Assembly (NCBI GenBank): GCA_039933215.1
Contig: JBDTOO010000047.1
Coordinates: forward strand, 1 to 28,820
DNA from: JALYUA01 sp039933215
GTDB lineage: Bacteria; Acidobacteriota; Thermoanaerobaculia; UBA5066; Gp7-AA6
Direction: 5' to 3'
Length of the DNA stretch: 28,820 nucleotides
How positions within the stretch are numbered: position 1 is the first letter of the stretch; every line of letters starts with the position of its first letter. Shown here in pieces: positions 14,194 to 21,873 of this stretch. The notes under the pieces were generated by a model that searched no databases, was not told where the DNA came from, and saw only the letters and a list, made by a program, of their open reading frames with translations. A program made the translations under genes and the position numbers.

Positions 14194-15324
14194 ATGCCCC
14201 AATCCACCCTCCGCCGCCGCGCGGCCCTCTCCTGGGCCCGGTCGCGGCAGCTCTCGCCGCAGCGGCTCTGGCCCGTGATCCGGGCGTTCGCGAGCGTCGA
14301 GGCGATGCTCGGCGCCCCGGAGGAGGAGCTGGCGGAGCGGCTGCGCTCTCCGGAACGCGCGCGCGCCCTCCTTCGCTCGGGCGAGGATCGCGACGCCGAG
14401 CGCTGGGGGGAGGACCTCGAGCGCCGCGGCATGACGTTGCTGACGGCCTTCGACGAGCGCTACCCCCGGCCTCTCTCCGAGATCCCCGACCCTCCGTTCG
14501 TTCTCTACGCGGAAGGCCGCCTCGAACGGCTGATGCCGCCGGCTGTCGCGGTGGTCGGCTCCCGCGGGGCGTCGCGCTACGGGCGGGAAGTCGCAGCGCG
14601 CCTCGCCCGCGACCTCTCACTCGCCGGGGTCTGCGTCGTCTCCGGGTTCGCCCGGGGCGTCGATGCCGCGGCGCACGAAGCCGCGCGGGAGGGCCCCGGC
14701 GGGACCGCCGCGGTTCTCGGTTGCGGGCTGGACGTCGACTATCCCCGCGAAAACACGCGCCTGAAGGAGTCGCTCCAGACGGAGCATCTGCTGCTGACCG
14801 AGTACCCGCCCGGCACGGAGCCCGCCGCGCAGAACTTTCCGATCCGAAACCGGATCATCGCGGGGCTCTCGTCCGGCGTCGTGGTGGTCGAGGCTTCACG
14901 CCGCAGCGGTTCGCTCATCACGGCGCGCCTCGCCGCCGACTTCGGACGGGACGTCTTCGCCGTGCCCGGAAGCGTCTTCTCGGAGACCTCGGCCGGGGCG
15001 CACGAGCTCCTTCGCGACGGGGCGATCCTCTGCCGGGGCGCGGAAGACGTCCTCTCCGAGCTCTTTCCCTCGATCGGCGTGGCGAAACCCGCCGTCCTGG
15101 CGTCGGCCGCCGCCGCCGCGGCGCTTTCCCGGGAGGCCCGGACCCTCCTCGAGGCGCTGGTGCGCGACGGCGAGGCGACGCCGGACGAGCTCGGCTGCGG
15201 GGCGGACCTGCCCGCCGCGACCGTCCTGGCGGCGCTCTTCGAGCTCGAGGCCGCCGGTCTCGCCCGGGAGGCGGGCCCCGGTCGTTTCGCGCTTTCGGCC
15301 CCCGTCCTGGGAGGAGGGGCATGA
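14194..15324 (+). CDS. dprA: DNA-processing protein DprA
   Basis: DprA binds incoming single-stranded DNA during transformation and loads RecA. ATG 14194 follows AAGGAA at a fair ribosome-site distance; the frame stays open upstream to 13978, but that extension overlaps the lipoprotein gene. The 376 residues begin with a helical SAM-like region. The Rossmann-like core follows, with VAVVGSRGASRYG, VVSGFARGVDAAAHEAA, TAAVLGCGLDVDYPREN, LTEYPPGTEPAAQNFPIRNRIIAGLS (split over the NFPIRNRIIAGLS loop), EASRRSGSLITA and DVFAVPGSV. A C-terminal winged helix (SREARTLLEALVRDGEATPDELG onward) completes the long-form domain set. It is followed by topA, as in Bacillus. Confidence 0.96.
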   Translation: MPQSTLRRRAALSWARSRQLSPQRLWPVIRAFASVEAMLGAPEEELAERLRSPERARALLRSGEDRDAERWGEDLERRGMTLLTAFDERYPRPLSEIPDPPFVLYAEGRLERLMPPAVAVVGSRGASRYGREVAARLARDLSLAGVCVVSGFARGVDAAAHEAAREGPGGTAAVLGCGLDVDYPRENTRLKESLQTEHLLLTEYPPGTEPAAQNFPIRNRIIAGLSSGVVVVEASRRSGSLITARLAADFGRDVFAVPGSVFSETSAGAHELLRDGAILCRGAEDVLSELFPSIGVAKPAVLASAAAAAALSREARTLLEALVRDGEATPDELGCGADLPAATVLAALFELEAAGLAREAGPGRFALSAPVLGGGA

Positions 15325-15484
15325 CCCGCCGGTCCGGCTTCCGGCCGCGGCGCGTTCCGGAAACCGCCGCGCCCATCCCTTTCGAATCAGACACTTGGAG
15401 GGGAGGAATACGATCCTGTTATCGGAGTCGCCGGATGGACCGGTTTGCGCTTTACCCGTGGATATGGCAGGTTCCACCGCCCTC

Positions 15485-18205
15485 ATGACCCGTTCCCTCG
15501 TCATCGTCGAGTCCCCCGCCAAGGCCAAGACGCTGGAAAAGTTCCTCGGAAAGGATTTCCGCGTTCTGGCCTCCTACGGCCACATCCGCGACCTCCCGAA
15601 GAAGGGCCTCGGCGTCGATCGGGAACACGGCTATGAGCCCACTTACGAGGTGCTCGCCGGTAAGGAGAAGACCCTCGCGGACTTGAAACGCGCCGCGAAG
15701 GCGTCGGACAACGTGTACCTCGCGGCCGACCCGGACCGGGAGGGCGAAGCGATCTCCTGGCACCTCCACGAAGCCCTGAAAGGGGCCGGAAAGCAGATCG
15801 TCTTCAAGCGCGTCCGGTTCAACGAGATCACCAAGAAGGCCGTCCTGAAGGCCATGGAGGACGCCGGCGAGATCGATACCCGGAAGGTCGACGCCCAGCA
15901 GGCGCGGCGCATCATCGACCGCCTCGTCGGATACGAAGTCTCGGATCTCCTCTGGAAGAAGATATGGCGCGGGCTGTCCGCGGGCCGCGTGCAGACGGTC
16001 GCGCTGCGCATCATCGTCGAGCGCGAACGGCAGATCGAAGAGTTCCGCTCGATCGAGTACTGGACGGTGGACGCGCAGGTCGAGGGAAAGACCCCTCCGG
16101 CGTTCCCCGCGCGCCTCGTTTCGTTCGAGGGCACGAAGCTCAAGTTCGACGGTTCGGATCCCAGGCTGGAATCGGAGGCCGCCGCGGTGCGCGTCCGGGA
16201 GGACGTCGAAAAGGCCGTCTGGAAGGTCGCCCGCGTCGAGAGCTCCGAGCGGCGCAAGAATCCGCCGCCGCCCTTCATCACCTCGCAGCTCCAGCAGGGA
16301 GCGGCGCGCCGCCTCGGATTCTCCGTCCGCCGCACGATGCAGGTCGCGCAGCGGCTCTACGAAGGCCGCGACATTCCGGGAAGAGGCACGGTCGGCCTCA
16401 TCACTTACATGCGCACCGACTCGACGCGTGTCTCGGGAGAGGCGCTCACGGCCGTTCGCGAGCACATCGCGTCGCGCTACGGGGCGGACACGCTGCCCGA
16501 GTCCGCGCGGTTCTTCAAGAGCCGGCGCGACACCCAGGACGCACACGAGGCGATCCGCCCGACCTATCTCGATCTGCCGCCGGAAACGGTGGCGGCGCAC
16601 CTCGCCCCGGACGAGGCGAAGGTCTACCGCCTGATCTGGGAGCGGTTCGTGGCGTCCCAGATGAACCCCGCGGTCTATGACACGACGTCCGCGGAGATCG
16701 AAGCGGGCCGCGCCGTCTACCGGGCCTCGGGCTCGACCCTGAAGTCGGCGGGGTACCTGGCGGCCTACGGGGTGTCGGTCGCCGCGCCGGCGGGAGGCGA
16801 AGAGGAAGAGGACGCCGAAAAGGACGGGACGCGCCTTCCCCCGCTCACGGAGGGCGAGACCCTCAAGCTCGCCGCGCTGACGCCCGAGAAGAAACAGACG
16901 CAGCCGCCGCCGCGATTCAACGAGGCCTCGCTCGTCAAGTTTCTCGAGGAGAACGGAATCGGCCGGCCGTCGACGTATGCCGAGATCCTCCGCAAGATCG
17001 AGCAGCGCGAGTACGTCCGCAAGAAGGAACGCCGCTTCATTCCGACCGCCCTCGGCCGCACCGTCATCGAGCTCCTGCTGCCGTACTTCGAGGACTTCTT
17101 CGAGACCTCGTACACGGCGCGCATGGAGGAGAGGCTGGACGAAGTCGAGGACGGCACGCTCTCCTGGCGGGCCGCGCTGAAGGAGTTCGACAAGACGTTC
17201 ACGGTCGACCGGGACCGGGCGCTCGAAGAGATGGTCTCCGGCAAGGCCGGCATTCCGCTCGGCGAGGCGCGCCGGCTCCTCTCCTTCCCGGTCGTCCCGC
17301 TCATTCCGGAGGCGTGTCCCAAGTGCGGGAAGAAACTGAAGCTCCGGATGGGGAAGAACGGGCTCTTCGTCGCCTGCAGCGGGTATCCGACCTGCACCTT
17401 CACGGAGAACATCCCGGACCCCGAGGAAGACGCCGTCGACGCGACCGACCTCGAGAACACGACGTGCGAGGAATGCGGCTCCCCGATGAAGCTGCGCCAG
17501 AGCCGCACCGGCTCGGCGTTTCTCGGCTGCACCGCGTACCCGAAGTGCCGCAACGTCGTCAACGTCGTGATGGCCGGCGGCAAGGCCGAGGCGAGGCCGG
17601 ACGAGCCGACGGGGGAGATGTGCCCCGATTGCGGCCATCCGCTCGTCCGGCGCCATGGCCGCTTCGGCGCCTACGTGTCGTGCTCGAACTATCCCGCCTG
17701 CCGCTACAAGCCGCCGAAGCCCGTCCGCGACACGGGGGTGCGATGCCCCAAGGACGGCGGCGTCATCGCGGAGCGGCGCGGCCGGTTCCGCCCGTTCTAC
17801 GGGTGCGTCAACTACCCGAACTGCGACTTCACGCTCTCGGCGAGGCCGATCCCTGAGGCGTGCCCGCAGTGCGGCAACTCGTACCTTCTCCTTCGGGAGC
17901 GCAAAGGCGGAAACGTCTTCGCCTGCGACAAGGCGGGCTGCGGGTTCGAGAAGCCCGCCGGCACGGTGCCCGAGCTCGTCGACATTTTCCTGCCGTCGAC
18001 CCCGTCTTCGGCCGGAACGGCCGCGGGAAAGAAGAAGAGCCGGAAGCGGGCCCCCGGGGCCGGGTCGACGGTCGCCGAAGGCTCGCCCGAAGGGGAGGCG
18101 GCCACGGACGGGGCCGAAGCGGTCTCCCCGGCCGCCGCCCTCAAGGTTCCGCGCCGCGCGGCGAAGGCGAAGAAGCCCGCGCCGCGCCGCCGCGCAGCGA
18201 GGTGA
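15485..18205 (+). CDS. topA: DNA topoisomerase I
   Basis: Type IA topoisomerase that relaxes negative supercoils. ATG 15485 gives the family N terminus MTRSLVIVESPAKAKT; in-frame starts further up (ATG 15464, TTG 15395) only add unrelated residues. The Toprim domain (1-~115) has Glu10 and DPDRE (Asp82, Asp84, Glu86). The nicking Tyr308 is in GLITYMRTDSTR. The C-terminal region has five Cys-rich zinc-ribbon modules beginning CPKCGKK, CEECGSP, CPDCGHP, CPKDGGV and CPQCGNS. The fourth lacks its second cysteine (CPKDG), so it probably no longer binds zinc. A Lys/Arg/Ala tail ends the 906 residues. The stop TGA (18203-18205) is part of the first GTGAC unit of the following repeat array. Neighbours dprA and trmFO fit the conserved locus. 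Confidence 0.97.
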   Translation: MTRSLVIVESPAKAKTLEKFLGKDFRVLASYGHIRDLPKKGLGVDREHGYEPTYEVLAGKEKTLADLKRAAKASDNVYLAADPDREGEAISWHLHEALKGAGKQIVFKRVRFNEITKKAVLKAMEDAGEIDTRKVDAQQARRIIDRLVGYEVSDLLWKKIWRGLSAGRVQTVALRIIVERERQIEEFRSIEYWTVDAQVEGKTPPAFPARLVSFEGTKLKFDGSDPRLESEAAAVRVREDVEKAVWKVARVESSERRKNPPPPFITSQLQQGAARRLGFSVRRTMQVAQRLYEGRDIPGRGTVGLITYMRTDSTRVSGEALTAVREHIASRYGADTLPESARFFKSRRDTQDAHEAIRPTYLDLPPETVAAHLAPDEAKVYRLIWERFVASQMNPAVYDTTSAEIEAGRAVYRASGSTLKSAGYLAAYGVSVAAPAGGEEEEDAEKDGTRLPPLTEGETLKLAALTPEKKQTQPPPRFNEASLVKFLEENGIGRPSTYAEILRKIEQREYVRKKERRFIPTALGRTVIELLLPYFEDFFETSYTARMEERLDEVEDGTLSWRAALKEFDKTFTVDRDRALEEMVSGKAGIPLGEARRLLSFPVVPLIPEACPKCGKKLKLRMGKNGLFVACSGYPTCTFTENIPDPEEDAVDATDLENTTCEECGSPMKLRQSRTGSAFLGCTAYPKCRNVVNVVMAGGKAEARPDEPTGEMCPDCGHPLVRRHGRFGAYVSCSNYPACRYKPPKPVRDTGVRCPKDGGVIAERRGRFRPFYGCVNYPNCDFTLSARPIPEACPQCGNSYLLLRERKGGNVFACDKAGCGFEKPAGTVPELVDIFLPSTPSSAGTAAGKKKSRKRAPGAGSTVAEGSPEGEAATDGAEAVSPAAALKVPRRAAKAKKPAPRRRAAR

Positions 18206-18459
18206 CAGGTGACAGGTGTCGGGTGACAGCAGCCCGTGCTTAACGAGGCCGATCACCCTTGAGCTGCCGCGTGACCGGACCCCATGCTGCTGTCACCTGT
18301 GACCCGTCCCCCGTCGCCTGACACCCGTCCCCCGGTGCTGCCGTCACCCGTCACCTGTCACCCGTCCCCCGTCACCCGTCCCCCGTCCCCCGGTGCTGCT
18401 GTCCCCCGTCACCTGTCACCTGTCACCTGTCACCCGTCACCCGTCCCCCGTCACCTGTA
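18201..18459. repeat. Heptamer array B, inverted, between topA and the DUF2207 gene
   Basis: A short forward arm (18201-18235: GTGACAG units ending in CAGC) supplies the topA stop codon. After ~50 bp of unique sequence comes a long reverse arm (from ~18286) of GTCACCT, GTCACCC and GTCCCCC units. The reverse arm is broken twice by the composite CCCCCGGTGCTGC (starting at 18329 and ~18389). GGTGACAGCAGC at 18222-18233 is perfectly complementary to 18286-18297, with weaker pairing beyond. The unit and its CAGCAC spacer are the same as in the array at 4386-4567, read on the other strand. The gap holds no gene. Confidence 0.9.
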
Positions 18460-18470
18460 GCGTCAGCGAC

Positions 18471-18476
18471 TAGAAT
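18471..18476 (+). promoter_or_regulatory. Probable -10 box (TAGAAT) of the DUF2207 gene
   Basis: TAGAATCCC followed by ATG after 9 nt is identical in spacing to the transaldolase-like gene promoter at 1679. The box lies just after the end of the heptamer array. No Shine-Dalgarno sequence is present, so the transcript is probably leaderless. Confidence 0.55.
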
Positions 18477-18485
18477 CCCGGCCAC

Positions 18486-20414
18486 ATGTCAGCCTTCCGA
18501 TTCGTGGTCCGGATGGGCGGCCGCTCTCTCGCGGCCGCGCTCCTCGCGCTCGGTGTCTCATCGGGCACCGCCCGGGCGGAGAAGGAGCTCCACTGGCGGT
18601 CGCTCGACGTGACCGCGCGGCTCGACGCCGACGGGCGGCTCCACGTGGTCGAGCGCCACGTGATGGTCTTCACGGGAGACTGGAACGGCGGGGAGCGGAT
18701 CTTCCGGCTCTTTCCCGGCCAGAAGCTTTCGCTCGAGGGTGTGCGGCGCTTCGATCCGGCGACCGGCGAGACGCGCGATCTCGTTGCCGGCGATCTCTCG
18801 GGCCTCGACCGCTACTCCATGACCGACGCCACGACGCTGCGCTGGCGGAGCCGGCTTCCCTCGGCTCCGGAGTTCGACCACACCGGGATCGGGTACGAGA
18901 TCGCCTACACGCTCGCCGGCGTGCTCTTGAAGCAGGGCGATCGCTACGTCCTCGACCACAACTTCGCGCTTCCCGCCGCCGGGAAGCCGATCGAGGCCTT
19001 CTCGGTGGACCTCGATCTCGATCCCGCCTGGACGCCGCCGCCGGGTTTCGTGCGGCGCCGCTCGGCGGGCTCCCTCGTGCCCGGCGAGGACTACGTGGTG
19101 CACGCGGAGCTGGCGCGCGCGTCGGCCGCCGGTGCGCCCGCCGCGGTGCGCGTCGGGACGACGAAGGGCACTCGCGCGGCGATGCTCGCCACCCTTCTCG
19201 CCGCGACGCTCCTGATGGGATTTGCGTTCTACCGGCGTGAGGCGTCGCTCGGGCGGTTCCAGGCGCCGGCGCCGCCGGACTCGATCGACGAGGCGTGGCT
19301 CCATCGACGCCTCTTCTCCCTTTTCCCCGAGGAGGCGGGCGCGCTCTGGGACGATTCCATCGGAGCGTCCGAGGTCACCGCCGTTCTCGCGCGCCTGAGC
19401 GCCGAAAAGAAGCTCGAGACGCACGCGTCGGAGAAGGAAATGACGATGCGCCTCCTGGCGCCGCTCGATTCCTTCGAGGGATACGAGGGGAAACTGCTCC
19501 ACGCCCTCTTCTTCGGCGGGCATACGGAGACCTCGACCTCCGCGATCAAAGCGCACTACAAGAGCACCGGATTCGACCCGGCAAAGGAGATCGAGCCCGG
19601 TCTGCGCGAGAGGCTGTCGGGGCACGCGGACTTCGAAGACCGCTCCGGGCGGCCGCCTCGAGGCCTCACGTTCGGGCTCTTTCTCGCCGGCATCGCCCTT
19701 CTGGTCTTCGAGCCTCTTCGCGGAACGCTCGCCTGGGGGCCGGTCGTCGGCGCCCTCGTCCTGACGGGCATCTTCTGGGGAATCGGCGCGATCGCCGCGT
19801 TCCGCTATCAGAAGCGCGTTGTGGGACTCGCGGTCTGGTCCCTCTCTTTTCTCTTCGTGCCGCTCTTCTTCCTGTGGGGCTGGTGGCGCGGCCTGTCGTC
19901 CCCGGGCACGTCGCCTTTGCCGGCGCTTCTCGGCCAGCTCTTTCTCCAGCTGGCGGTCGTCTCCAATCTCTTCAACGCCGCGCGCACCCGCAGCGGGCCG
20001 CGCAAGATCGCGCGCCGCAAGGAGCTCGTCGCGGCGCGCCGCTTCTTCGAGCGCGAGCTCTCGAAATCGTCTCCGCGGATGAAGGATGCCTGGTTCCCGT
20101 GGATCGCGGCGTTCGGCCTGGGGCCGGCGGTCGACCGCTGGTTCCGCTCGTTCGGGGGCGCCGCCGCGTCCGTCTCGACGAGCAGATCGTCCGGCGGATT
20201 TTCGGGAAGCTCCTCTTCCTCGGGATCCGGGGACTCGGGAGGCTTCACGGGCGGCGGCGGATTCTCCGGCGGAGCGGGCTCGTCCGGATCGTGGGCGGTC
20301 GCGGCGGGCGCGCTCGCGGCCGGCGTTTCCGCGCCGAGCTCGTCCAGCAGCGGCGGGGGAGGCGGCGGCGGCGGAGGCGGAAGCTCGGGCGGCGGCGGCG
20401 GAGGCGGATGGTAG
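18486..20414 (+). CDS. DUF2207 family membrane protein
   Basis: The 642 residues begin with a signal peptide (residues ~10-31, ending GTARA). An extracytoplasmic DUF2207 domain follows (WRSLDVTARLDADGRLHVVERHVMVF is its hallmark opening; ~35-225). A membrane helix lies at ~229-250, a soluble middle part with a winged-helix look at ~265-385 (DEAWLHRRLFSLFPEE), and further membrane helices at ~394-412, ~418-440, ~447-468 and ~478-499. The last ~90 residues are Gly/Ser-rich, ending GGGGGGGW, which is typical of the family. DUF2207 proteins are found across bacteria with unknown function. The gene overlaps the next one by 7 bp, forming a membrane-protein pair inserted between topA and trmFO. Confidence 0.9.
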   Translation: MSAFRFVVRMGGRSLAAALLALGVSSGTARAEKELHWRSLDVTARLDADGRLHVVERHVMVFTGDWNGGERIFRLFPGQKLSLEGVRRFDPATGETRDLVAGDLSGLDRYSMTDATTLRWRSRLPSAPEFDHTGIGYEIAYTLAGVLLKQGDRYVLDHNFALPAAGKPIEAFSVDLDLDPAWTPPPGFVRRRSAGSLVPGEDYVVHAELARASAAGAPAAVRVGTTKGTRAAMLATLLAATLLMGFAFYRREASLGRFQAPAPPDSIDEAWLHRRLFSLFPEEAGALWDDSIGASEVTAVLARLSAEKKLETHASEKEMTMRLLAPLDSFEGYEGKLLHALFFGGHTETSTSAIKAHYKSTGFDPAKEIEPGLRERLSGHADFEDRSGRPPRGLTFGLFLAGIALLVFEPLRGTLAWGPVVGALVLTGIFWGIGAIAAFRYQKRVVGLAVWSLSFLFVPLFFLWGWWRGLSSPGTSPLPALLGQLFLQLAVVSNLFNAARTRSGPRKIARRKELVAARRFFERELSKSSPRMKDAWFPWIAAFGLGPAVDRWFRSFGGAAASVSTSRSSGGFSGSSSSSGSGDSGGFTGGGGFSGGAGSSGSWAVAAGALAAGVSAPSSSSSGGGGGGGGGGSSGGGGGGGW

Positions 20415-21445
20415 GCGGCCGGGCGGCCGGGAAGCCGATCGCCCTCCCGATCCGCTCCCCTCGAGAGTCCGGCGACACGGCCGGATCCCTCGCCCGGCTC
20501 TGGGCGGAGTTCACGGATCCGGGTCCCGCCGGCGACACGCCCGTCTTCCTGAAAAAATACGCCGAGGGCTTCGTGCCAGGCTGCATGGGGCTTCCCTTCC
20601 TCGGCGCCGGAATCCTGATCGTCGTTCTTCTCTCGTCCCGGTTCGACCCTTCGAACAAGAAGACGTATTTCCCGATCCTGTTCGGGGCGGTGTTCATGCT
20701 CGCCGGCCTCTTCGTGACGACTCTCGGCGTCAAGACCGTCATCCGAAAGAGCGGAGGGCGCGCGCCGCGCGGCGGTGCGGCCTGGACCAGCGACAACGAC
20801 TGGGATCCCGCGGGCGCGATTCCCGAAGACTCGGCCGGCGGCTTCCAGGCGGTCGTCGGCCGCCTCGTCCTGTTCCTCTTCGTCGGTCTCATGAACATCC
20901 TCTGGACGGTCCCGATGCCCCCGGGCGCCCGCGTGATCGTGTCGCTCGTCGTCGGGCTCTTCGATCTCATCGCGCTCCTCGTTCTCTTCGACACCCTGCG
21001 CAAGATGGTGCAGGCGGTCCGCGTCGGAACGCCGAGGCTCGCGTGGCGCACGTTTCCGTCCTTCACGGGAAGCCGCTTCGAGGCGGTCTTTCAGACGACG
21101 CGCGCGATGCGGCCGACCGGCCCGCCGCGGGTGACGCTCCGTCGGATCGAGCAGCGCTCGAGCGCAGCGTCGGACGATGCGGACGAAGCGCCCCGGAGCC
21201 GGACCGCCGGGTCGGCGGCCTCGATGCAGGCCTACGAGGCGTGGTCGTCCGAGAAGACGCTGCCCGATTTCGGACAAGGGACGATGACGTCTTTTCCGAT
21301 CGCGATCGACGTGCCGGCCCGCGAGCCGGGGACCGACCTTTCGAAGGACGACTGCACGTACTGGCAGATCGTGGTCCACGTGCCGGTCGCGGGGCCCGAC
21401 ATCGAGGCGGTCTTCCTCGTCCCGATCTACGAACGGCCGCGGTGA
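20408..21445 (+). CDS. Multi-pass membrane protein, DUF3592-like
   Basis: ATG 20408 overlaps the DUF2207 stop and gives 345 residues. Hydrophobic segments lie at about residues 58-75, 87-108, 149-168 and 173-195, so four membrane passes are likely. The C-terminal third is soluble: PPRVTLRRIEQ, a Ser/Asp-rich linker, then FPIAIDVPAREPGTD, DDCTYWQIVVHVPVAGPD and FLVPIY. This beta-rich ending, with a W-x-I/L-x-V strand followed by a final F-x-V-P-I/V-Y, matches what I know of DUF3592-containing membrane proteins, but the match is by general pattern only. It shares a stop/start overlap (GTGA) with the DUF3052 gene downstream. Function unknown. Confidence 0.6.
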   Translation: MVGGRAAGKPIALPIRSPRESGDTAGSLARLWAEFTDPGPAGDTPVFLKKYAEGFVPGCMGLPFLGAGILIVVLLSSRFDPSNKKTYFPILFGAVFMLAGLFVTTLGVKTVIRKSGGRAPRGGAAWTSDNDWDPAGAIPEDSAGGFQAVVGRLVLFLFVGLMNILWTVPMPPGARVIVSLVVGLFDLIALLVLFDTLRKMVQAVRVGTPRLAWRTFPSFTGSRFEAVFQTTRAMRPTGPPRVTLRRIEQRSSAASDDADEAPRSRTAGSAASMQAYEAWSSEKTLPDFGQGTMTSFPIAIDVPAREPGTDLSKDDCTYWQIVVHVPVAGPDIEAVFLVPIYERPR

Positions 21446-21864
21446 CGACCGCGCCCTGGTCCAAATTTTCCCTCCCCGGGAACTCGGACGCGTTCGCCCT
21501 CGGCTCCTCCCCCGAGTTCACCCGGACGGTGCGCGAGATCTTCGGGCCGCTCGTCGAGCGGGTTCGAGAGGTGCCGCCCGCCCCCATCGCGTGGATTCTC
21601 GCGGAAGTCCCCGCGGCGGGCTCGCTCACGGGATTCTTCAGGGACCTGGCGCAGCGCCTCGCCGGGACGGGCTCGCTCTGGACCGTGCTCCCGAAGAAGC
21701 CGTTCGCGGCGGAGCTGAAGTTCCCCTACATGTGGCTGGACGTGCAGAAGGCGGGGCTTTCCGCCGGTCTCGTCGACAACAAGATCGCCGCCTTCTCGCC
21801 GAGGCTGACTTCGATCCGCTTCGTGGTGCCCGTGGCTCGGAGGAAGGAATGGGCCGGCGGTTAG
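21442..21864 (+). CDS. DUF3052 family protein
   Basis: GTG 21442 overlaps the previous stop (GTGA); the product is 140 residues, soluble, without signal peptide. The C-terminal half, GSLWTVLPKKPFAA followed by DVQKAGLSAGLVDNKIAAFSPRLTSIRFVVP, is the DUF3052 signature (G-x-L-W-x-x-x-P-K-K, then GL-x-x-GLVD-x-K-x-x-A, ending in the S-x-x-FV strand). DUF3052 proteins are small, of unknown function, often in Actinobacteria and Acidobacteria. The TAG stop (21862-21864) is also the first three bases of the -10 box of trmFO. Confidence 0.8.
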   Translation: MTTAPWSKFSLPGNSDAFALGSSPEFTRTVREIFGPLVERVREVPPAPIAWILAEVPAAGSLTGFFRDLAQRLAGTGSLWTVLPKKPFAAELKFPYMWLDVQKAGLSAGLVDNKIAAFSPRLTSIRFVVPVARRKEWAGG

Positions 21865-21867
21865 AAT
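21862..21867 (+). promoter_or_regulatory. Probable -10 box (TAGAAT) of trmFO, overlapping a stop codon
   Basis: TAGAATCCCGCC precedes GTG 21874 with 6 nt between box and start. The first three bases are the stop codon of the DUF3052 gene. No Shine-Dalgarno sequence is present. The box suggests trmFO has its own leaderless transcript in addition to any read-through. Confidence 0.5.
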
Positions 21868-21873
21868 CCCGCC

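Noticed and set aside
12925..14202. One 425-residue protein covering the CsgG-like gene and its upstream region
   Set aside because: The N-terminal half is out of frame with the clear TPR lipoprotein gene there; GTG 13656 with a signal peptide is a better start.
15452..18256. A 934-codon open frame on the minus strand opposite topA
   Set aside because: It lies exactly opposite a fully convincing topA; its product is Arg/Ala/Gly-rich with no motif. Such shadows are expected at this G+C content.
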